Source of the DNA: Hyphomonas beringensis
GTDB taxonomy: Bacteria > Pseudomonadota > Alphaproteobacteria > Caulobacterales > Hyphomonadaceae
Length of the DNA: 64,000 nt
Assembly: GCF_000682755.1 (NCBI RefSeq)
Contig: NZ_AWFF01000001.1
Span: 248,001-312,000 of the forward strand
Direction of reading: 5' to 3'
The position numbers and the translations under genes are program-made. Position 1 is the first letter of the stretch; each line of letters opens with the position of its first letter. Below the pieces are notes generated by a model. It was not told the origin of the DNA. It was given only the letters and a program-made list of their open reading frames with translations, and ran no database searches. Below are positions 53,040 to 62,193 of the stretch, piece by piece.

Positions 53040-55094
53040 ATGGCAGGATCGCGTCACTTGTTTGAAGATTTCGACCTATTACAGATTTTTGACCGGGGCA
53101 CTTCTCCGGAGGCCCGTCGCGCTGTCCGTTTCGCCGCAGGGATTTCCTGCGCGCTTGGCGCGAAAAGCTTCGTATCCGGGACAGAGCAAGCCCCGGATTT
53201 GGCCGGGCTGTCCGACATTGTCGATGAACGGGTAGAAGTGTCGCCAGCCGCCTGGGCAGGCGACACTTCTGCGGAAAGGCATCGCATCATCTTGCGCGCA
53301 ACTGTGCCCGGACAAGACAAGCTAATCAGTCCCGACATCAGCAGCGTGACTGTAGAACTCGAGCCATGGCAGACCGAGGATACGTTGTTTGCGGCGTCCG
53401 GACTCGCACGCTTGCTCGGAGATTTTGAGCGTGAGCCGCTCGTTCCTGCCGCGAATTACGCCGCCCACACCATCGGCTATGCCATTTTCACGGCACTGAC
53501 TGCCGTCGCTGGCGCGCGCTTGCGTTTCGGGCGGACCGAACAGGCTTGGCTACAGGGCGAAGCCTCGCTTACTTGGATAAACTGGAAGGCCGCCATTGCC
53601 GCGACGCTCGGTGAAGACCTGGCGCGCCAGGGCGCTGACGCAGAATGGCCAGTTGTCCCCTGTAAGGATGGCTATCTCGCCTTTGTATACAACGAACGGG
53701 ACTGGGACAGAGTGGTCGAGATGATCAATGATCCTGAACTCGAAGACGACCGGTTCAGGAGCTTCAAGGGCCGCGCCGAACACCGCAGGGCCTACATGGC
53801 CCCTATCAAAAAGTGGTGTGCTGGCCGGACCAAAGCCGATCTCGCGAAGACATTGGTCAAACGGGAGATTCCCGGTGCGCCGGTATTGACTATCAGCGAT
53901 CTGCTGAACGATCCGCTGCTGGTCCATCGCGCCGCTATCGTAACCACACCGTCCGGCTATACAGCACCAGCCTTACCCCACAGGATCGAGAAGGAAGCCA
54001 GGGGTGGGGCTCCCAAAGTAGATGTAGACGGCCCGTTGCCGCTTAGCGGAATGACCGTACTCGATCTCGGGATAATCACCGCCGGTGCGGGTGTGTCCGC
54101 GCTGCTCGCCGACATGGGCGCAAACGTCATCAAGATCGAATCGGATACCTATCCAGATCCCTTCCGCGCATGGGCTGGCGCGACGGATGGCGACTCCCCC
54201 CTGTTCAAAAGCAATAACCGCAACAAGAAAGGCATTGCACTCGACCTAAAAACCGAGGAAGGCCTGAACACATTCCTGAAGCTTGCGATGACGGCAGATA
54301 TCGTCGTCGAGAATTTTCGCCGTGGTGTCCTCGACCGACTTGGCTTGACTTTCGACAGGCTGGTGGAGGCCAATCCGACCATCCTGCTCGCATCCATTTC
54401 CGGACAGGGGCTGTCTGGTCCAAACTCGCAGCACACGACCTTCGGCTCCACATTGGAGGCGACGTCCGGGTTTGCATCGCTGACCTGCTATGACGACGGC
54501 ATTCCTGTCATATCGGGCCGAAACCTGAACTATCCGGACCAGACAGTTTGCCTGTACGGTGCAGCAATCATCGCCGCGCAGGCCATCGACTGCCGCCGTC
54601 TCGGCATTGCTCGGCATCTGGACATTTCTCAGAGAGACTGCGCGATTTATCAGATCGGTGACATGTTCGCTTCTACCGCAACCGGAACGTCTGCCCGCGA
54701 CGCCGCGGCATGGTCAGGGGATCGCGCCATGCTGCGCTGCGCTGATGGGGAGTATGTTGCGGTAAGTAACGATGAGTCGGCCCGTCTCAACGCGTTCGCG
54801 CACGCGGACGGGCTTACGGAATGGGCCTCCGGAATGGCGGCTGCTGACTGCGCTCGGACTCTTCTCAACGTCGGCATTGGCGCCGCGGTGGCACGATCCG
54901 GCAAGGAACTGCCCAGTGCCCCCGCCGCTGCGGCAGCGGGTAGCTTTTCACACAGCCCCGACGGAGCTCTCGTCAAGGGGTTTCCTTTCCAGCTGATCCA
55001 GTCGCCCATGCGCATTAACAGAAATGCTCCAGCTCTGGGCGAACACACAGAATCTGTCATCCATTCCCATGTGGAGAATTCCCATGCTGATTGA
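53040..55094 (+). CDS. Tandem CaiB/BaiF CoA-transferase fusion
   Basis: A 684-residue protein. The C-terminal part (from about residue 335) is a family III CoA transferase: GMTVLDLGIITAGAGVSALLADMGANVIKIES, FKSNNRNKKGIALDLK, VENFRRGVLDRLGLTF and a PD in NLNYPDQTV near the catalytic Asp position. The N-terminal about 330 residues look like a second, degenerate CaiB lobe (AANYAAHTIGYAIFTAL, DGYLAFVYNERDWDRVVEMI, RRAYMAPIKKWC). Such double-domain forms exist, but the first half has lost the standard nucleotide-binding start. No ribosome site is visible ahead of the ATG. The stop overlaps the nitronate monooxygenase-like start by 11 bases. Confidence 0.85.
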   Translation: MAGSRHLFEDFDLLQIFDRGTSPEARRAVRFAAGISCALGAKSFVSGTEQAPDLAGLSDIVDERVEVSPAAWAGDTSAERHRIILRATVPGQDKLISPDISSVTVELEPWQTEDTLFAASGLARLLGDFEREPLVPAANYAAHTIGYAIFTALTAVAGARLRFGRTEQAWLQGEASLTWINWKAAIAATLGEDLARQGADAEWPVVPCKDGYLAFVYNERDWDRVVEMINDPELEDDRFRSFKGRAEHRRAYMAPIKKWCAGRTKADLAKTLVKREIPGAPVLTISDLLNDPLLVHRAAIVTTPSGYTAPALPHRIEKEARGGAPKVDVDGPLPLSGMTVLDLGIITAGAGVSALLADMGANVIKIESDTYPDPFRAWAGATDGDSPLFKSNNRNKKGIALDLKTEEGLNTFLKLAMTADIVVENFRRGVLDRLGLTFDRLVEANPTILLASISGQGLSGPNSQHTTFGSTLEATSGFASLTCYDDGIPVISGRNLNYPDQTVCLYGAAIIAAQAIDCRRLGIARHLDISQRDCAIYQIGDMFASTATGTSARDAAAWSGDRAMLRCADGEYVAVSNDESARLNAFAHADGLTEWASGMAAADCARTLLNVGIGAAVARSGKELPSAPAAAAAGSFSHSPDGALVKGFPFQLIQSPMRINRNAPALGEHTESVIHSHVENSHAD

Positions 55095-56052
55095 CTTTAC
55101 TTTTGGCGGGCGCCTGAAAGTTCCGCTGATCGTGTCCCCTATGTTCCTTGTCTCAAACCCGCCCTTGGCTCTCGCCTGTTGTTCGCGGGGCGTGATGGGC
55201 AGTTTTCCTGCGCACTCGACGCGAACGCGTGAGGTTTTCTCCGACTGGCTACAGGATATGGAGCGCGGCCTCGCGGAGATGGATTCCCCAGCCCCGTATG
55301 CTGTGAATCTTGTCGTCCACCCGACGAATGAGCGGTACCCGGGCGACCTTGATTTATGCATTCAGCACAAGGTTCCGGTCGTCCTCACATCCAAAGGCGC
55401 ACCGGATGATGTGTTCAACCGCATCCATGATTATGGTGGCGTCGCCTTTCACGACATCGCATCCGCCCGGCATGCGGAGAAGGCAGCAGCAGCGGGCGCG
55501 GATGCCCTTATCGCCGTTTGCGCAGGCGCCGGGGGACACACCGGAACGATCAATCCCTTTGCCCTCCTAAACGAGGTCCGTCAGGTGACGGACAAACCGG
55601 TTATCCTGGCTGGCGGGATGAGTACCGGGCAGGACATCCTGGCGGCGCAGGCCATGGGCGCTTCGGCCTGTTACTTCGGGACTCGCTTCATCGCGACCCG
55701 GGAATGCCTTTCGGACGACGTCACGCAGCAGATGATGATCGCGGCAACCGCGAAGGATATCTTCTTCTCTGCCGCGTTGGACGGCGCCCCCGCCAACTGG
55801 CTGCGCCCTAGCCTGATCAACGAGGGGCTGAACCCGGACGAGATCGCAGCCTATGCACCCGGCAAGCGGGTCATGAACCAGGCGGCCAAGGCGCGCTATT
55901 CTAAGATCAAATCGGCTGGCCATGGCGTCGGCATGATCCAGTCTGTGGAATCTGCCGCCAATCTCTGCGACCGGATCATCGACGAGTATGTTCGAGCCCG
56001 CATGTCTTTTGGGGAAAGTCTCAAGGACTCCCCCGTTTCAGAAATGGGCTGA
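55084..56052 (+). CDS. Nitronate monooxygenase/2-nitropropane dioxygenase-like FMN protein
   Basis: A 322-residue TIM-barrel flavoprotein. LKVPLIVSPMFLVSNPPLA, VCAGAGGHTGTINPFALLNEVRQ, VILAGGMSTGQDILAAQAMGASACYFGTRFIAT are signatures shared by nitronate monooxygenases and FabK-like enoyl reductases. GGAG lies ahead of ATG 55084; 20 upstream codons overlap the CoA-transferase end and are rejected. In this regulon an enoyl-CoA or enoate reductase role is as plausible as nitronate oxidation. Confidence 0.85.
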   Translation: MLIDFTFGGRLKVPLIVSPMFLVSNPPLALACCSRGVMGSFPAHSTRTREVFSDWLQDMERGLAEMDSPAPYAVNLVVHPTNERYPGDLDLCIQHKVPVVLTSKGAPDDVFNRIHDYGGVAFHDIASARHAEKAAAAGADALIAVCAGAGGHTGTINPFALLNEVRQVTDKPVILAGGMSTGQDILAAQAMGASACYFGTRFIATRECLSDDVTQQMMIAATAKDIFFSAALDGAPANWLRPSLINEGLNPDEIAAYAPGKRVMNQAAKARYSKIKSAGHGVGMIQSVESAANLCDRIIDEYVRARMSFGESLKDSPVSEMG

Positions 56053-56065
56053 CACTTCTGGCGAC

Positions 56066-56081
56066 GATCACACCTGTGATA
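56066..56081. promoter_or_regulatory. Putative IclR operator upstream of the PQQ dehydrogenase
   Basis: The core ATCACA CC TGTGAT (56067-56080) is a perfect 6-bp inverted repeat with a 2-base centre and matches the other sites. It sits in the 111 bases between the nitronate monooxygenase-like stop and the PQQ gene start. Confidence 0.72.
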
Positions 56082-56163
56082 CATGCCAAGCAAACACGTG
56101 CCCCACTCCGAAAATGTGCTTGGCTTGCAGCCGCGCGCCGGCGCGGAGGAGGAAAGTCAGCCG

Positions 56164-58728
56164 ATGTTTCAGATCACAAAGCTCATTCCCGTACTATGTG
56201 TCTTGCTTCTTATTTCGGCTTGTGGCGCGAAGGATGCACCCGAGAATGCTCATAATACGACTCCGGAGCATATCCATAAGGCAACGTTGTCTGTCGACGA
56301 TGCGCGCCTGCGGGCCGCAGACGAAACGCCAGGCGACTGGCTGAGCTACGGTCGGAATTACAACGAAGACCGGTATTCGCCGCTGGATCAGATCGGGCCG
56401 AAGAATGTCGACCAGCTAGGTCTGGCATGGACACTCCAGCTGGACTCAACGCGTGGCATTCAGGCGACACCGCTTGTCGTCGACGGCATCATGTACTTCA
56501 CCGGCCCGTGGTCTGTCGTTCACGCTGTCGATGCGCGGACCGGCGCCCAGCTGTGGATGTTTGATCCGCAGGTTCCTCGGGCAAAGGCCATGGACATGTG
56601 CTGCGGCGTCGTGAACCGGGGCGTCGCGCTGTACAAAGGAGCTGTATTCGTCGGCACTTTGGACGGGCGCCTGATTTCCATCGATGCTGCGACCGGCGAT
56701 CAGAACTGGTCGGTCATGACGGTTCCGGAGGGTGGCAACTACTCCATAACCGGCGCGCCCCGGATTGCGAACGGCAAGGTGCTGATCGGCAATGGCGGGG
56801 CCGAATATGCGAACGTGCGCGGCTTCGTCACGGCCTATGACGCCATGACAGGGGAGCGGGCGTGGCGGTTTTATACCGTACCCGGAGACCCGTCCGAACC
56901 CTTCGAGCAGCCTGAACTCCAACAGGCCGCTGAAACCTGGAATGGCGAATGGTGGAAGCACGGTCCAGGCGGCACGGCCTGGGATGCCATTGTCTACGAT
57001 CCGGAGTTTGACCAGGTCATCATCGGTGTCGGAAACGGATCGAGCTGGGACCGGGAGATCCGCAGCCCAGGTGGCGGCGACAATCTCTTCCTGTCGAGCA
57101 TCGTCGCTGTGGATGCCGAGACCGGTGCCTACAAATGGCACTACCAGACCACGCCGGGTGACACGTGGGACTATACGGCGACACAGCCCATCATACTTGC
57201 CGACATGGAAATCGACAGCGCCCCCAGAAAAGTGCTGATGCAGGCCCCGAAAAACGGATTCTTCTATGTCCTTGATCGCACCAACGGCGCACTCATTTCT
57301 GCTGCGCCCTACACCTACATGAACTGGGCATCGGGTATCGATGCGGCCGGCCGGCCGATTGAGACTTCTGGCGCACGATACCAGGATGGCAGGACGCATT
57401 GGATCACGCCAAGCTCCCATGGCGGGCACAACTGGTTTCCGATGTCCTACAATCATGAAACCGGACTGGTTTATATTCCCGGTGTCATACAGGCGTCGCC
57501 CTATGGCACGAATGGCGATGCGCCAAATTATACGAATGGCGTGCTGCGTGGAAACGAGTTCGTTGTCTCCGTCCCGTTCAGGGCGTGGAACGAACAGGTA
57601 ATTGACCCCAACGCCCCGCCGCCCGGTGTCAGCAGTGGCGAACTTATCGCCTACGATCCGGTCAGGCAGGAGCGTGTCTGGTCCATCCCGCAGCCGAGCC
57701 GCTACAATGGCGGCCTGCTGTCCACGACGACAGGCTTACTGATGCAGGGGGACGCAGAAGGCTTTTTCAGGATACGGGATGTGAACACCGGAGACTTGTT
57801 ATGGGAGTTCGATGTCAATTCCGGCGTCATCTCCGCGCCCGTCACCTATCTCGTGGATGGTGAGCAATACATCACCATCATCGCCGAATGGGGCGGCGGA
57901 CAGGGACAAACGTTCCGGCTTACCGACGCCCTGTATCCCGGGGCCGTGTACACGTTCAAACTGGGCGGCACCGCAGAGCCATTGCCAAAACGCCCTTCAG
58001 ACCGCAGGGAACTGACCACGCTTACAACTGACGCCAGCCCGTATGAGATCGGATGGGGCTACACGAACTATTTTCAGAACTGTGTCGGCTGCCACAGCTT
58101 TCCTGGTGGTAACGGCGGCGCTATTCCGAACCTTGCCCGGTCCGACAATTCCATTTTCGACAATTACCAGTCCATCATCCGCGAAGGCGCGTTCGCCGAG
58201 CGCGGCATGCCGCTCCACGCCCATCTGAGCAAAAGGGATGTGGAAGATATCCGGAAATATGTCCTGTTCGTTGCGCAATCCCTACAGAAGGGGGAGTCCT
58301 CTTCCAAAATCAACAAGACGCTCGCAGAGTACCAGAAACTGGCCTGGAAGGAAGGGCCGCCGGAAGTGGTCGAGGCGAAGGTGCCGACAGAGCCGGCTTC
58401 ACCGGGAGGCCCGACGACCGGAGACCCTGCCGCCGGGAAACGTGCGGCTGCGATCTGCGCCTCCTGTCACACATTTGCGCAGGGCGGCGCGAACCTTGCC
58501 GGTCCGAATCTGTGGGGCGTCGCCGGCAGGGATATCGCATCCGCTGAAGGCGTCACCTATTCGGACGCACTCTCCGGAATCGCCGGCACCTGGACCCCGG
58601 AAGCGCTCGACGCATTCCTGGCCGATCCGCAGGCATTCGCGCCCGGCAGCGCCATGATGATCGCTCTGCCCCGGAACCAGCAACGCGCAGATGTCGTCGC
58701 ATATCTTCAGACCCTGACGTCTGAATGA
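56164..58728 (+). CDS. PQQ-dependent alcohol dehydrogenase with two C-terminal c-type haem sites
   Basis: An 854-residue quinohaemoprotein. After a lipobox (LLLISAC) comes the eight-bladed propeller with GDWLSYGRNYNEDRYSPL, DMCCGVVNRG (vicinal Cys146-Cys147 disulfide), GDTWDYTATQPI and VLMQAPKNGFFYVLDR. Two CxxCH sites follow: CVGCH (640-644) and CASCH (765-769), the second in a cytochrome c2-like segment (GPNLWGVAGR). Ordinary type II enzymes carry one haem, so this has an extra built-in electron-transfer domain. It oxidises a primary alcohol in the periplasm. The start at 56164 follows GGAGG at 11 bases. No PQQ synthesis genes are in the window. Confidence 0.93.
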   Translation: MFQITKLIPVLCVLLLISACGAKDAPENAHNTTPEHIHKATLSVDDARLRAADETPGDWLSYGRNYNEDRYSPLDQIGPKNVDQLGLAWTLQLDSTRGIQATPLVVDGIMYFTGPWSVVHAVDARTGAQLWMFDPQVPRAKAMDMCCGVVNRGVALYKGAVFVGTLDGRLISIDAATGDQNWSVMTVPEGGNYSITGAPRIANGKVLIGNGGAEYANVRGFVTAYDAMTGERAWRFYTVPGDPSEPFEQPELQQAAETWNGEWWKHGPGGTAWDAIVYDPEFDQVIIGVGNGSSWDREIRSPGGGDNLFLSSIVAVDAETGAYKWHYQTTPGDTWDYTATQPIILADMEIDSAPRKVLMQAPKNGFFYVLDRTNGALISAAPYTYMNWASGIDAAGRPIETSGARYQDGRTHWITPSSHGGHNWFPMSYNHETGLVYIPGVIQASPYGTNGDAPNYTNGVLRGNEFVVSVPFRAWNEQVIDPNAPPPGVSSGELIAYDPVRQERVWSIPQPSRYNGGLLSTTTGLLMQGDAEGFFRIRDVNTGDLLWEFDVNSGVISAPVTYLVDGEQYITIIAEWGGGQGQTFRLTDALYPGAVYTFKLGGTAEPLPKRPSDRRELTTLTTDASPYEIGWGYTNYFQNCVGCHSFPGGNGGAIPNLARSDNSIFDNYQSIIREGAFAERGMPLHAHLSKRDVEDIRKYVLFVAQSLQKGESSSKINKTLAEYQKLAWKEGPPEVVEAKVPTEPASPGGPTTGDPAAGKRAAAICASCHTFAQGGANLAGPNLWGVAGRDIASAEGVTYSDALSGIAGTWTPEALDAFLADPQAFAPGSAMMIALPRNQQRADVVAYLQTLTSE

Positions 58729-59423
58729 CCCATCCTGAAAGCCCGGACCAGACCGCCATGACCGCCACCTCTCTCATCCGCAACCGTTACTCCGTTCGCG
58801 CATTCAGTTCAGCCCCCGTGCCGGAAGATACTATCCGGGAGGTTGTGGACATTGCGCGTCTTGCACCATCCAACTCCAATACCCAGCCTTGGCATCTGGC
58901 GATTGTCATGGGAGAGGCCCGCGAAAGGTTGGAGGGTCGCGTTTTCGAATTCATGCGCAATGGCGGAAAGCCGCACCCTACCTTCCCACCGGGTGGCGCC
59001 GGCCTGACCGGCCCTTACAAGGACAGGCAGTATGACTGCGCCTTTCGGTATTACGACACGATGGGTATCGCCCGCAGCGATATGGAGGGTCGACAGAGAC
59101 TGCTGGAACGCAACTGGAAATTCTTTGGTGCGCCACACGCGGCTTTCCTGTCCATGCCGAAATCCATGCATCGCGCGAATGCCATCGACCTAGGCATTTT
59201 CCTCCAATCCCTGATGCTGCTATTCTCCGAGCGGGGCATCGCGACCTGTCCACAAGGGGCGCTCGCGGCTTTTCCGGATCTGGTGCGGGAAGTTGTGACG
59301 ATACCCGAGGACAACGCGATCATGTGCGGGCTATCGTTCGGCTACGAAGCTGAAGGCGAGCAAATCAATACCGTGCGGATGCCGAGGGAGCCGCTGGGGA
59401 AAATTCTGAGCTTTGCAACGTGA
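58725..59423 (+). CDS. Nitroreductase-family flavoprotein
   Basis: A 232-residue FMN oxidoreductase. RNRYSVRAFSSAPVP, DIARLAPSNSNTQPWHLAIV and CPQGALAAFPDL..FGYEAEG follow the nitroreductase pattern. Typical substrates are nitroaromatics, quinones or enones. It shares four bases with the PQQ dehydrogenase stop, so they are co-translated; its role in the alcohol pathway is unclear. Confidence 0.9.
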   Translation: MTHPESPDQTAMTATSLIRNRYSVRAFSSAPVPEDTIREVVDIARLAPSNSNTQPWHLAIVMGEARERLEGRVFEFMRNGGKPHPTFPPGGAGLTGPYKDRQYDCAFRYYDTMGIARSDMEGRQRLLERNWKFFGAPHAAFLSMPKSMHRANAIDLGIFLQSLMLLFSERGIATCPQGALAAFPDLVREVVTIPEDNAIMCGLSFGYEAEGEQINTVRMPREPLGKILSFAT

Positions 59424-59517
59424 ATCTGATCCATGAGGATGGCCACCATCACCATCAGGACTGAGACTTAGGTGTTACGCCCCAAGTGGGCATGATGCCG
59501 CCGCCATTCATCTTTGT

Positions 59518-59533
59518 AATCATATACGTGATT
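59518..59533. promoter_or_regulatory. Putative IclR operator upstream of the TonB receptor
   Basis: AATCATATACGTGATT, an imperfect palindrome of the same type (right arm CGTGAT). It is 90 bases before the TonB receptor start. It is the weakest of the five sites. Confidence 0.6.
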
Positions 59534-59623
59534 TGAGCCCACCGCACCTTCCTTCATCCAAATTCCTTGCTGATGAGTACACCCAGCGACAAACTAAAAG
59601 TCGCACTTTGGGAGGAATAGAAA

Positions 59624-61888
59624 ATGCGCCTATCTCGTTTCGTATGTGCCACCGCTATTGCGCAGTTGTTATGCTACAGCGCCCACGCGCAGAGCGCGTC
59701 TCAAACTGAAGATACATCGAATACAGAACGCCTCATGGAGACTGTCACCGTTTCGGCACAGAAGAAAGCCGAGGCAGAGAATGTCCAGGACATTCCGATC
59801 GCCATAACGGCCTTCGGAAGCGATCAGCTCGACGCACTGCAGTTCCGCGACCTGGCCGATATCGGCAGCCGTGTACCGAATGCAGTCATCGATGAAATAG
59901 GCTCGTTCAAGGGCGTGGCCGCCTTTTCTATAAGAGGACAGGCTTCACTCAGTTCCATTCCCAGTATCGATCCGACGGTCGGCGCATTCATCGACGGTGT
60001 TTATTACGGCATCAATGCTGGCATCATGTTCGACAACTTTGACCTTGAAAGCGTGGAAGTCCTACGCGGCCCGCAGGGTATCCTGTTCGGCCGGAATGTT
60101 GTGGGCGGTGCAGTTCTGGTAAACACGACGCGGCCAACCGACGAGTTGAAAGTCGACCTGCGCGCCTCCGTCGATTCAGGTTTCCGCGGCACCGGCAACA
60201 ATTACACCTATAGCGGCGTTATCAGCGGACCGCTCACTGATAGACTGAACGGCAAGATCGCGGTCTATCACAATCATGACGAAGGCTGGTTCAAGAACAA
60301 GTTCGACAACGAGAAATACGGTGACAGCGAGACTACAATTATCCGGGCCGCGCTTGAGTGGCAAAGCACCGAGGACCTGAATTGGCTGTTGCGTCTTGAG
60401 CACGGCGAGCAGGAAAGCGAAGGCACAGCCCCTCAGTCACACAGGAACGGCTCTGGTGTTCCCGGTCTGGACTTTGATCGCGACACGCACGACTTGTCGA
60501 TCAACAATCGGGGCTGGCAGGAAGCCGAATGGAACCAAGCTTTTCTGGAGACCACACTTGATGTCGGCTTTGGCGATGGCGTGGTCACCAACATCTTCGG
60601 CTATCGTGATTATGATAACAATCAGTGCATCGATCTCGATGCCACGCCAAACACGGCCTTTGACACGAACTGTATCTCTGACCCGCCCGGCTCACCACCG
60701 GCCCCGGTGCCCGACGGCGGGCAGACGCAGGAGCAGATTTCAAACGAACTTCGCTATGCAGGCCGCTTCTTCAATACGCTAGACCTTACGACCGGGCTCT
60801 ATTATTTCGATCAGGACATCACCTACAGCGAAAACCGGAGCCTGTTTAACGGTGTAGTGCACCAGGCCGGTGGCGGGGTCCAGTCTCACCAGGTCTTCGG
60901 TATCTTCCTGAATGGCGACTATGACCTGTCTGAAAAGCTGACCCTGTCTGCTGGCTTGCGTTACACCAAGGAAGACAAGGATATAAAGATCGCCTCACTT
61001 GGTGCACCAAAGCCCGGCACGAGTCCGGCGGGCTACTGCCGGCCGGGCCTTGGCGAATGCCCCTTCGATTTCGAGGACGCCGATTCCTGGTCAAACGTCG
61101 ATTACAAGCTGGGCCTTCAGTATGACATTGCGGAGAATGTCCGCATCTATGGTAGCTGGGCGACGGGCTTTCGCTCGGGCGGCTACAATATGCGCAACAG
61201 TGACCCGGCCGACCTGACCGGACCGGTGGATGAGGAATCCGTCGACAATTTCGAAATCGGGTTGAAGTCTGAACCGACGAACCGGACGCGCTTGAACTTA
61301 GCGGCTTTCCTGACAAAGACTAAAGACCTGCAAAGGGTCGTCATCACGTCAGGACCACTTGGTTCGGTTCAGACTGGACGCAACACGGCCGACTCCGAGA
61401 ATTCCGGTTTCGAAATCGACGGCCAGTTCCTCGTCACAGACAATCTGATCCTGATGGGCAACCTCGGTTACCTTGATGCTGAGTTCACGGAGGTTCTGTA
61501 TGATCTCTCAGGTGATGGCGTTGTGGACGAGCAGGACCTCGCACTGGACCTGCCGCGCACGGCTAAGCTGACCTATTCCGCGTCCATTATCTACGATTTA
61601 AGCCTAGGCCAGTATGGCGACCTGTCCTCACGGCTAAGCTACAGCTTCCGTGACCGGCAGGCTGCGAGTGACGATAATCTCGCCTATCTGAACAGCCAGA
61701 GCATCCTGGACCTGAACATTGGCTGGCGACCACTGGATTCAAACTGGAACTTGTCATTGTACGGCAAGAATTTGCTGAACGATGTGGTGTTTAACAGCGA
61801 CACGCAGCTTCCGGCGTCTATGGGAAGTACCGCCGCAAATATGAAAAAGGGACGTATAATTGGACTGGAAGCGCGCTACCGCTTCTAA
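59624..61888 (+). CDS. TonB-dependent receptor of the IclR-type regulon
   Basis: A 754-residue outer-membrane receptor. Signal peptide MRLSRFVCATAIAQLLCYSAHA, TonB-box-like ETVTVSAQK, plug motifs VQDIPIAITAFGSDQLDAL, AFSIRGQASLSS, ESVEVLRGPQGILFGRNVVGGAVLVNT and a barrel ending ARYRF. The plug style (iron complex/hydrophobic-compound receptor of sphingomonads and relatives) fits uptake of a terpenoid, aromatic or other sparingly soluble substrate. AGGA precedes the ATG at good distance. A strong terminator follows. Confidence 0.94.
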   Translation: MRLSRFVCATAIAQLLCYSAHAQSASQTEDTSNTERLMETVTVSAQKKAEAENVQDIPIAITAFGSDQLDALQFRDLADIGSRVPNAVIDEIGSFKGVAAFSIRGQASLSSIPSIDPTVGAFIDGVYYGINAGIMFDNFDLESVEVLRGPQGILFGRNVVGGAVLVNTTRPTDELKVDLRASVDSGFRGTGNNYTYSGVISGPLTDRLNGKIAVYHNHDEGWFKNKFDNEKYGDSETTIIRAALEWQSTEDLNWLLRLEHGEQESEGTAPQSHRNGSGVPGLDFDRDTHDLSINNRGWQEAEWNQAFLETTLDVGFGDGVVTNIFGYRDYDNNQCIDLDATPNTAFDTNCISDPPGSPPAPVPDGGQTQEQISNELRYAGRFFNTLDLTTGLYYFDQDITYSENRSLFNGVVHQAGGGVQSHQVFGIFLNGDYDLSEKLTLSAGLRYTKEDKDIKIASLGAPKPGTSPAGYCRPGLGECPFDFEDADSWSNVDYKLGLQYDIAENVRIYGSWATGFRSGGYNMRNSDPADLTGPVDEESVDNFEIGLKSEPTNRTRLNLAAFLTKTKDLQRVVITSGPLGSVQTGRNTADSENSGFEIDGQFLVTDNLILMGNLGYLDAEFTEVLYDLSGDGVVDEQDLALDLPRTAKLTYSASIIYDLSLGQYGDLSSRLSYSFRDRQAASDDNLAYLNSQSILDLNIGWRPLDSNWNLSLYGKNLLNDVVFNSDTQLPASMGSTAANMKKGRIIGLEARYRF

Positions 61889-61894
61889 TCCCGG

Positions 61895-61924
61895 AAAGTC
61901 CGCCCCCTTCAGGGGGCGGACTTT
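61895..61924 (+). terminator. Strong rho-independent terminator after the TonB receptor
   Basis: A perfect 13-bp GC-rich stem (AAAGTCCGCCCCC / GGGGGCGGACTTT) with a TTCA loop, starting 6 bases past the stop, then CTTTCC. It marks the right end of the IclR-type regulon. Confidence 0.85.
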
Positions 61925-62193
61925 CTTTCCGTATTCTTACTGAAATTGGTCTTCGCTTGTAATACATATCCTGGCAACTAAGCGGTAGCGTGCGATGGCT
62001 CGCGCACCCGGATTCGATCTAAACTACCCCCAGAGCCAGCCCACGACCACGGAGACCGCACAGCGCGATTGGCTACATAGTCCCGAAGGCGCTTATGAAA
62101 CGCGATATGGCCGATCAGCCAGATTGCGCCTGAAACCCGGAAAATCCTCCAACCGGGTGGCCCAGACATGGGGACCAGGTCAATCGAAGTCGT
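61925..62193. other. Spacer between terminator and minus-strand MFS gene
   Basis: About 270 bases of non-coding sequence between convergent units. Open frames on both strands look like chance; no RNA or repeat is visible. Confidence 0.5.
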
